Origin: Gammaproteobacteria bacterium
GTDB lineage: Bacteria; Pseudomonadota; Gammaproteobacteria; Steroidobacterales; Steroidobacteraceae
Assembly (NCBI GenBank): GCA_030040235.1
Contig: JASHUC010000321.1
Span: 1 to 5,470 of the forward strand
Reading direction: 5' to 3'
Length of the DNA stretch: 5,470 nucleotides
Under the pieces are notes generated by a model, which did no database searches, was not told the DNA's origin, and saw only the letters and a list, made by a program, of their open reading frames with translations. Position 1 is the stretch's first letter, and each line of letters opens with the position of its first letter. The position numbers and the translations under genes are program-made. Below are positions 1 through 5,470 of the stretch, piece after piece.

Positions 1-2201
1 AGGACTTCGAGCTCGCGGATCTGATCGTGCTCGTAGGCTCGAACGCGGCCTGGTGCCATCCGATCCTGTTCCAGCGTATCGCGCAAGCGAAGGAGCGGCG
101 CCCGGAGCTCAAAGTGATCGTGATCGACCCGCGCCGGACACCCACCTGCGACATTGCGGATCTGCATTTGCCGATTCGCCCGGGGACGGACGTCTGGCTG
201 TTCAGCGGCCTGCTCGTATACCTGCACGCTCACGGCCGCGTCGACCTCGAGTTCGTGAGCGCCGCCACTGAAGGGGTTTCCGAGACGCTGCAGGTCGCGC
301 AGGCCTCGACACCGGACGTCGAGGCGGTCGCGCGGGTCTGCGGCACCGAGGCTCGACGGATCGGCGAGTTCTTTCATATGTTTGCGACGACCGAGCGCGT
401 CGTGACCGCGTTCTCGCAAGGCATCAACCAGTCTTCCGCCGGCACGGACAAGGTCAACAGCATCCTCAACTGCCATCTCCTCACCGGGCGCATCGGCCGC
501 CCGGGCATGGGACCGTTCTCACTCACCGGTCAACCGAATGCCATGGGCGGCCGCGAAGTCGGCGGCATGGCGAATACGCTCGCCGCCCACATGGCGATCG
601 GAAACCCGGTGCATCGCCGGATCGTGCAGGAATTCTGGGCGAGCCCGCGGATCCCCGAGCGCGAGGGCCTCAAAGCGGTCGAGCTGTTCGAGGCGATGCA
701 CGCCGGTCGAATCAAGGCCCTCTGGATCATGGCAACCAATCCCCTCGTCAGCTTGCCGGACGCCGAGCGCGTCCGCGCGGCGCTCGAGCGGTGCGAGCTC
801 GTCGTCGTTTCCGATTGCGTCCTCGACACGGACACCAATCGCCTGGCTCAGGTGCTGCTGCCCGCTGCCGCATGGGGTGAGAAGGACGGCACGGTCACCA
901 ATTCCGAGCGGTGCATCTCGCGCCAGCGCGCGTTCCTGCCGCTGCCCGGGGAAGCGAAGCCCGACTGGTGGATCCTCAGCGAGGTTGCCCGCCGCATGGG
1001 ATTCGCGGCCGCGTTCGACTACCGCTCGCCGCACGAGATTTTCGACGAGCATGCGCGGCTTTCGTGCCGCGAGAATCACGGCACACGCGCGTTCGACATC
1101 GGCGGGCTCGCCGGCCTGTCTTGCGAGCAATACCATGCGCTCGAGCCCGTTCAATGGCCCGTAGGGACCCGCGCCTCGGGCGGGGCGCGGCTCTTCGAGC
1201 ACCGGCGCTTTCAGCACCCCGACGGCAAGGCACGCTTGGTGCCCACACTCCCCCGAGGTCCGGTGCATGCCACCGAGGAGGCGTTCCCGCTCATCCTCAA
1301 CACCGGTCGCGTTCGCGACCAGTGGCACACGATGACGCGCACCGGGCGTGCTGCCCGGCTGTCCGAGCATGTTTCCGAGCCATTCGTCGACCTGCACGCC
1401 CACGACGCACTCGCCGCAGGAATCCGTGCGGACGAGCTTGCGCGGGTGACGACGCGTTGGGGCGCCGTGGTCGCGCGCGTCCGCACCAGCGGCGAGATGG
1501 CGCGCGGTCAGGTGTTCGTGCCCATTCATTGGAACAGTACCAACGCATCGGACGCGCGCTGCGGGACGCTCGTGAGCCCCGCAGTCGATCCGATCTCGGG
1601 AGAGCCCGAGTTCAAGCACACTCCGGCCCGCGTCGCCCCGTTCGTGGTCGACTGGTACGCGTTCGTCCTCACGCGCCGTCCTCTCGAGTCGCTGGAGGCG
1701 GCATGGTGGACGCTCGTTAAGGGCGAATGCTGCCTGCGGTACGAGCTCGCAGGGCGAGTCGTTCCGCCGGATTTGCCAGGCTGGTCGCGCCGGCTGCTGG
1801 GCGCAACCACGGCCGATTCGGATTACCTCGACTACCACGACGAGGCGGCCGGCATCTATCGAGGGGCGCGGCTGCTGGCGGATCGTCTCGAGGCCTGCAT
1901 TTGCGTATCGGGTTCTCCGCAGCTCCCGCCGCGCGGATGGCTGTCGTCCTTGTTCGCGAGGTCATCGCTCGCAGAGACCGAGCGCACGGCGGTGCTCGCG
2001 GGCCGGCCCCTCGGCGAGCGCCCCGATGCAGGGCCGCTCGTCTGCGCGTGCTTCGGGGTCGGTCGTGAGGCCATTCGGCGGGCGATTCGCACCGCAGGGC
2101 TAGTGACCCCTCAGGAGATCGGCGCGCGGCTCAAGGCGGGGACGAACTGTGGATCCTGCCTGCCGGAGATCCGCACTCTGATCCTCGAGACGGCATCCTG
2201 A
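1..2201 (+). CDS. nasA: Assimilatory nitrate reductase, large catalytic subunit (5'-truncated by window edge)
   Basis: This enzyme reduces nitrate to nitrite in the cytoplasm for nitrogen assimilation, using a bis-MGD molybdenum cofactor. The frame is open to the left edge (first full codon at 3), so a GTG at 27 is internal and the true start is outside. About 732 residues are visible; family members are roughly 850-950. The early segment LVGSNAAWCHPILFQR and the stretch around 480-590, including SLTGQPNAMGGREVGG, are typical of Nas-type reductases. ATNPLVSLPD and the following region (about 715-1000) belong to the molybdopterin oxidoreductase domain. The molydopterin dinucleotide-binding domain starts near FPLILNTGRVRDQWHT (1283) and runs to about 1640. 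A C-terminal BFD-like [2Fe-2S] domain has cysteines at visible residues 681, 683, 716 and 719 (C-x-C-x32-C-x2-C), a likely electron entry site. The N-terminal [4Fe-4S] motif and the Mo-ligand cysteine are not in view. Formate dehydrogenase and periplasmic Nap are less likely because of the NAMGGREVGG block and the BFD tail. Confidence 0.93.
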   Translation, partial: DFELADLIVLVGSNAAWCHPILFQRIAQAKERRPELKVIVIDPRRTPTCDIADLHLPIRPGTDVWLFSGLLVYLHAHGRVDLEFVSAATEGVSETLQVAQASTPDVEAVARVCGTEARRIGEFFHMFATTERVVTAFSQGINQSSAGTDKVNSILNCHLLTGRIGRPGMGPFSLTGQPNAMGGREVGGMANTLAAHMAIGNPVHRRIVQEFWASPRIPEREGLKAVELFEAMHAGRIKALWIMATNPLVSLPDAERVRAALERCELVVVSDCVLDTDTNRLAQVLLPAAAWGEKDGTVTNSERCISRQRAFLPLPGEAKPDWWILSEVARRMGFAAAFDYRSPHEIFDEHARLSCRENHGTRAFDIGGLAGLSCEQYHALEPVQWPVGTRASGGARLFEHRRFQHPDGKARLVPTLPRGPVHATEEAFPLILNTGRVRDQWHTMTRTGRAARLSEHVSEPFVDLHAHDALAAGIRADELARVTTRWGAVVARVRTSGEMARGQVFVPIHWNSTNASDARCGTLVSPAVDPISGEPEFKHTPARVAPFVVDWYAFVLTRRPLESLEAAWWTLVKGECCLRYELAGRVVPPDLPGWSRRLLGATTADSDYLDYHDEAAGIYRGARLLADRLEACICVSGSPQLPPRGWLSSLFARSSLAETERTAVLAGRPLGERPDAGPLVCACFGVGREAIRRAIRTAGLVTPQEIGARLKAGTNCGSCLPEIRTLILETAS

Positions 2202-2203
2202 GA

Positions 2204-2221
2204 GGGATGGCGAGGCGTCCC
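2204..2221 (+). other. Weak hairpin just after the nitrate reductase stop
   Basis: GGGATG (2204-2209) can pair with CGTCCC (2216-2221), with one G-U pair and a 6-nt loop, starting 2 nt after the stop codon. No T-tract follows, so it is not a canonical intrinsic terminator. It could stabilise the 3' end of the mRNA or be chance in GC-rich DNA. The rest of 2222-2342 shows no convincing gene, RNA or repeat. Confidence 0.2.
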
Positions 2222-2342
2222 AGCTGCGTCCCGGCGCTTGGGTCGATTCACCTTATATCGCGGAGCTGAAGCACAAGAGATGACCGTGTCGCCGGCGATT
2301 GAGCCGCTGCGCCGCAAGCTACCCACCCGAGCCCGCCCTTAA

Positions 2343-2372
2343 TTGCCAATATGAATGATTCGCATTTATGAT
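2343..2372 (+). promoter_or_regulatory. Candidate sigma70 promoter for the Nramp-family gene
   Basis: The -35 element TTGCCA (2343-2348) and -10 element TATGAT (2367-2372) each match 5 of 6 consensus bases and are 18 bp apart. They lie in an AT-rich island that stands out from the GC-rich surroundings. The predicted transcription start is near the A at 2379. This falls downstream of the ATG at 2355, so if the promoter is real, translation from this transcript must start later; the in-frame GTG at 2382 is the first candidate. The call rests on sequence match only. Confidence 0.5.
2350..2364. promoter_or_regulatory. Fur-box-like operator inside the promoter spacer
   Basis: The 15-mer matches 9 of the 14 defined positions of the Fur consensus TGATAATNATTATCA. 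It contains the dyad AATG-attcg-CATT just beside and within it (2354-2366). It sits wholly between the -35 and -10 elements, a position where a bound repressor would block RNA polymerase. Nramp genes are classically controlled by Fur and/or MntR, so the context fits. The match is moderate, and another metal regulator or chance remains possible. Confidence 0.35.
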
Positions 2373-3638
2373 TGGCCGACAGTGGACCAACCCGTACGAG
2401 AATCCCTGATTCCATCGTCTGCGTGGAAGACATTTCTCGCGGTTCTCGGCCCGGGTCTGGTCGTGATGCTGGCCGACACGGATGTCGGGAGCATCATCAC
2501 GGCCGCGCAGAGCGGGGCGCAGTGGGGGTACCGGCTCCTGTTGCTGCAGGTGCTCCTGGTGCCGGTGCTGTTCATCGTGCAGGAGCTCACCGTGCGACTC
2601 GCCATCTTCACTGGCAAGGGCCACGGCGAGCTCATCCGCGAGCGCTTCGGGCGTGGCTGGGCGTGGGTATCGGTGAGCGGTCTGTGGGTCGCCACGCTCG
2701 GCGCGCTGCTGACCGAGCTCTCGGGGGCCGCGGGCGTCGGTGAGTTCTATGGCATTCCGCGTGCGGTCAGTCTCGCGGCGAGCGCGGGGTTTCTGCTGAT
2801 CGTCGTTCTGACGGGCAGCTACCGGCGTGTGGAGCGCGTCGCGATCGCCCTCGGGCTGTTCGAGCTCGCCTTCTTTCTCGTCGCCTACGCGGCGCATCCA
2901 CGTTCGGGGGATCTCGCCTCAGGGCTTCTGCACAGCCCGCTCGGAGATGCCCGCTATCGCTACCTCGTCGCGGCGAACATCGGCGCGGTCATCATGACGT
3001 GGATGATTTTCTATCAGCAGTCCGCGATCGCGGACAAGAAGCTGCGCCCGAGGCACTACGGGGCTGCGCGCTGCGACACCGCACTGGGGGCGCTCGTGAC
3101 GCAGGCGGTGATGGCGGCCGTGCTGATCGCCGCTGCCGCCACCATCGGCAAGCGGGCCGCGGGCGGCGCGAGCCTCGACAGCATCGGAGACATCACCCAT
3201 GTGCTTTCCGCCGTGCTCGGGCCGCAGGTCGGACGCTTCGTTTTCGGGCTCGGCACCCTCGGCGCTGCGATGGTCGCCGCGATTGTGGTCTCCCTCGCGG
3301 CGGCGTGGGGATTCGGCGAGGTCACCGGGTACCGGCATTCTCTCGAGCATCATCCCTTCGAGGCGCCGTGGTTCTACGGGGTCTATGCGCTCTCGATCAT
3401 CGGCGGGGCGATCATCGTCGGACTCGTCCCGGATCTCGTCGCGTTGAGTATCGGCGTCGAAGTCATGAACGCGCTGCTGCTGCCTCTCGTCCTCGGGTTC
3501 CTGGTGCTGCTTGCTTTCAAAGCGCTGCCGGCCGCGCACCGGCCCGCGGGCCTCTATGCCTGGGTCGTGGTCGGCGTCTCGCTTCTGACGGCCGGGCTCG
3601 GGGTTTACGGGGGACTTTCCGGGTTGCTCTTCCACTAG
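2355..3638 (+). CDS. Divergent Nramp-family divalent metal transporter
   Basis: This is an inner-membrane protein of 427 residues with about 11 predicted hydrophobic segments, the LeuT-fold layout of Nramp (SLC11/MntH) transporters, which usually import Mn2+ or Fe2+ with protons. TM1 begins GPGLVVMLADTDVGS (33-46) and aligns with the Nramp GPGL...DPGN segment. The metal-binding Asp is kept (D43), but Pro becomes Val and the binding Asn becomes Ser (S46); D41 is an extra acidic residue. TM6 reads GAVIMTW (210-216) where canonical proteins have GATxMPH: the Met is kept (M214), and Pro and His become Thr and Trp. Substrate is therefore uncertain: Mn/Fe, Mg or another cation. The first ATG (2355) has no Shine-Dalgarno and lies inside the candidate promoter. 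The in-frame GTG at 2382 would remove 9 residues ahead of TM1 and leave the fold intact. The gene stands alone, 153 bp after the nitrate reductase and 107 bp before the hydrolase, with its own candidate promoter. Confidence 0.87.
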   Translation: MIRIYDWPTVDQPVRESLIPSSAWKTFLAVLGPGLVVMLADTDVGSIITAAQSGAQWGYRLLLLQVLLVPVLFIVQELTVRLAIFTGKGHGELIRERFGRGWAWVSVSGLWVATLGALLTELSGAAGVGEFYGIPRAVSLAASAGFLLIVVLTGSYRRVERVAIALGLFELAFFLVAYAAHPRSGDLASGLLHSPLGDARYRYLVAANIGAVIMTWMIFYQQSAIADKKLRPRHYGAARCDTALGALVTQAVMAAVLIAAAATIGKRAAGGASLDSIGDITHVLSAVLGPQVGRFVFGLGTLGAAMVAAIVVSLAAAWGFGEVTGYRHSLEHHPFEAPWFYGVYALSIIGGAIIVGLVPDLVALSIGVEVMNALLLPLVLGFLVLLAFKALPAAHRPAGLYAWVVVGVSLLTAGLGVYGGLSGLLFH

Positions 3639-3664
3639 ACACTTCGCGCGTGAGTCGAGCGTCC

Positions 3665-3693
3665 TTGCCATCCCCCGGCGAGAGCGCTACACA
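3665..3693 (+). promoter_or_regulatory. Possible promoter for the hydrolase-ABC operon
   Basis: A -35-like TTGCCA (3665-3670, 5 of 6) is followed after 17 bp by TACACA (3688-3693, 3 of 6; TACAC-type -10 elements are common in GC-rich proteobacteria). The transcription start would fall near 3700, giving a leader of about 46 nt. This is the best candidate in the 107-bp gap. No clear terminator for the Nramp gene is visible there, so read-through is also possible. Confidence 0.35.
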
Positions 3694-3730
3694 TCGAGAA
3701 CGTTGTCGCGCCTGCGGTGCCGCGAACTGC

Positions 3731-3736
3731 GAGGAG
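3731..3736 (+). promoter_or_regulatory. Ribosome binding site that decides the hydrolase start
   Basis: GAGGAG lies 9 nt upstream of the GTG at 3746 but 15 nt upstream of the ATG at 3752. The spacing favours GTG as the start, giving an N-terminus of MAMK rather than MK. Confidence 0.65.
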
Positions 3737-3745
3737 TAAGAACGC

Positions 3746-5337
3746 GTGGCCATGAAACCTCGTACGATCGTGCGCATCGTCGCCCTGGCGGTCGCCGCAG
3801 CTTTGATCGCCTGGCAGCACTTCGGTGCCAAGCACCGCCGCAGCGACGACGGGCAACGTGCCGCGGCCGGGGAGGTGGTCGCAACGGTCACTGCGCCCCC
3901 TGCGATGAAACCTGCCCCGCCGCGTCATTGGCAGCTCGGCGCACTGAAGCTCACCTCCTGTGAGCTCCCCCATCCCAACAGCGGCGCAACGACAGCGGCT
4001 TGGTGCACGAACTTCGATGTCGCTGAAAACCCCGCACAACCGCACGGCCGTCACATCGGTCTGCACCTCGCCGTGATTCGCAGCGATGCGGGCAAGCCCG
4101 ACCCGGACATCGTCGTCATGCTGGCGGGCGGCCCCGGCGAGGCGGCCACCGCGGACTTCGCCGACACCTCCCTGTACGCGGGCGTGCTCAAGCACCACGA
4201 TGTGTTGTTGCTCGATCAGCGCGGGACGGGCCGTTCGAACCCGCTCAGCTGCGAGAAGACCACGAAGGCCCTGCGCGCCCAGGGGCTCGAAAGCGACGCA
4301 CCCGCGCCGGACGAGATTCGCAAGGACGTCGCCGAGTGTCTGGCCGAGGTTGAGCAAAACGCCGATCCACGCTACTACACGACGACGATTGCGGTCGGCG
4401 ACCTCGAGAAAGTGCGCCGGGCGCTCGGTGCGCCGCTCTTCGATCTGATCGGCGTCTCTTACGGCACCCGGGTCGCGCAGCAGTACCTGATGCGCCATCC
4501 CGCGGGTGTCCGCAGCGTCGTGCTCGATTCGCCGGCGCCCAACCAGTTGATCCTCGGCGAGGACTTTGCCGCCAACCTGGACTCCGCGCTGGAGCGCGAC
4601 TTTGCCGACTGCATCGAAGCCCCGGCCTGCAAGAAGGCCTACGGCGATCCGATGCAAACCCTCCACAAGCTCCGCGATGCGCTGCGAGCGGATCCGCACG
4701 AAGTCACATTCCGCGATCCGCGCACTTTCCAGCCCGTCTCACGCATGCTGACGCCGGCATTGTTGGCCGGGGTCGTGCGTCTCTTCGCCTACGCGCCCGA
4801 GACCGCCGCTCTGCTTCCCTTGTCGATCGATGCCGCCGCACAGGGCGACGTGGCGCCGCTTTTGGGGCAGGAGCGGCTGCTCGACGCCGATCTCGCCGGC
4901 GACATGAACAGCGGCATGTCGATGAGCGTCATCTGCAGCGAGGATGCCGATCAGCTGCACGAGCGCCCGCAGGATGCCGACACGATCCTGGGCAACCGCC
5001 TGATCGAAGACCTCAAGGCGCAGTGCGAGGTCTGGCCGCATGGGGCGATGCCTGCCGACTTCCACGCTCCGCTGCGCAGCGACAAGCCCGTTCTGATCCT
5101 CTCGGGCTCGCGCGACCCCGTCACCCCGCCGCAGTACGGCGAAGAGATCATGCAGGGCCTCAGCAACGCGCGACATCTGGTGCTCAAAGGCCAGGGCCAT
5201 GCGGTGTTGATCCGCGGTTGCGTGCCGAAGCTCATCGAGCAGTTCGTCAACGATCCGAAGCCCAAGACCCTCGATGCCACTTGTCTGGACCGCCTCGGGC
5301 CGACGCCCGCCTTCGTCGACTTCAACGGAGCCTCCCC

Positions 5338-5341
<4 letters not shown>
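3746..5341 (+). CDS. Exported alpha/beta hydrolase, peptidase S33 / tripeptidyl aminopeptidase-like
   Basis: The protein has 531 residues. A basic start followed by a hydrophobic stretch (about 8-23) looks like a signal peptide or signal anchor, with no lipobox and no clear cleavage site, so it probably acts in the periplasm. The catalytic triad is readable: nucleophile S238 in GVSYG (236-240), D457 in SGSRDPVTPP and H485 in GQGHAV. AGGPG (127-131) replaces the family's HGGPG oxyanion motif, and DQRGTGRS (157-164) is typical of S33 proline-iminopeptidase/TAP enzymes. The C-terminal part holding D457 and H485 resembles the TAP C-terminal domain. There are ten cysteines, an even number consistent with disulphides outside the cytoplasm. 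Likely activity is release of N-terminal peptides or hydrolysis of a related amide or ester; the substrate cannot be read. A GAGGAG ribosome site supports the GTG start. The stop overlaps the next gene's ATG (ATGA), indicating co-translation with an ABC transporter. Confidence 0.88.
5327..5330 (+). promoter_or_regulatory. Ribosome binding site of the ABC ATPase gene, inside the hydrolase gene
   Basis: GGAG sits 7 nt before the ATG at 5338, within the last codons of the hydrolase. It supports the overlapping start and translational coupling. Confidence 0.6.

Positions 5342-5470
<129 letters not shown>

Noticed and set aside
519..1838. Long open frame on the minus strand (about 439 codons) opposite the nitrate reductase
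   Set aside because: Its product is Arg/Ala/Gly-rich with no recognisable fold. It is explained by the high third-position GC of the nasA reading frame, whose own product is a clear family match.
2215..2232. Direct repeat GCGTCCC, two copies 11 bp apart
   Set aside because: Seven bases repeated once in GC-rich DNA is weak and has no promoter or gene context to support a binding site.
2280..2342. Small ORF of 20 codons (MTVSPAIEPLRRKLPTRARP) just upstream of the Nramp promoter
   Set aside because: No Shine-Dalgarno at proper spacing (nearest GGAG is 14 nt away), no recognisable leader-peptide features, and it ends before the predicted transcription start of the Nramp gene.
2202..2354. Possible Mn2+ (yybP-ykoY) or Mg2+ (M-box) riboswitch before the Nramp gene
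   Set aside because: I could not find the conserved core sequences of either class, and the candidate promoter lies downstream of most of this region.
2351..2371. Seven-codon ORF (MNDSHL-stop) overlapping the ATG at 2355
   Set aside because: It lies inside the promoter spacer and has no ribosome site; most likely a by-product of the AT-rich operator sequence.
3635..4699. Long open frame on the minus strand (about 354 codons) opposite the hydrolase
   Set aside because: It has low-complexity composition and no motifs, and is antisense to a gene with a complete catalytic triad; typical GC-rich shadow.

Overview
The window is GC-rich, about 65% or more by eye, with strong G/C preference at third codon positions. 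All genes lie on the + strand. Gene content and style suggest a proteobacterium, possibly a gammaproteobacterium, but no phylogenetic marker is present and this is an inference. I see no mobile element, CRISPR array, tRNA or rRNA.

Layout. (1) Positions 1-2201 hold the 3' part of an assimilatory nitrate reductase catalytic subunit (NasA type). It has the molybdopterin domains and a C-terminal BFD-like [2Fe-2S] domain; the N-terminal Fe-S cluster and the Mo-ligand region lie off the left edge. (2) Positions 2202-2342 are a short intergenic stretch with a weak hairpin and no convincing gene. (3) Positions 2343-2376 form an AT-rich island with a good sigma70-like promoter (TTGCCA-18 bp-TATGAT). 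A Fur-box-like sequence fills its spacer, and the whole element overlaps the first ATG of the next gene. (4) Positions 2355-3638 encode a divergent Nramp-family transporter. Its two signature motifs are altered: DPGN in TM1 reads DVGS, and MPH in TM6 reads MTW. (5) Positions 3746-5341 encode an exported or membrane-anchored alpha/beta hydrolase of the S33 (tripeptidyl aminopeptidase-like) family. (6) From 5338 to the right edge is the start of an ABC transporter ATPase. It overlaps the hydrolase stop codon by ATGA, so the two genes are almost certainly one operon.

Working together. The nitrate reductase ends an upstream nitrogen-assimilation unit. The Nramp gene appears to be a separate unit with its own possibly metal-responsive promoter. 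The hydrolase and ABC ATPase form a third, translationally coupled unit whose ABC permease would be expected just beyond the right edge. The most unusual points are the altered Nramp metal site and the promoter/operator that overlaps that gene's apparent start codon.
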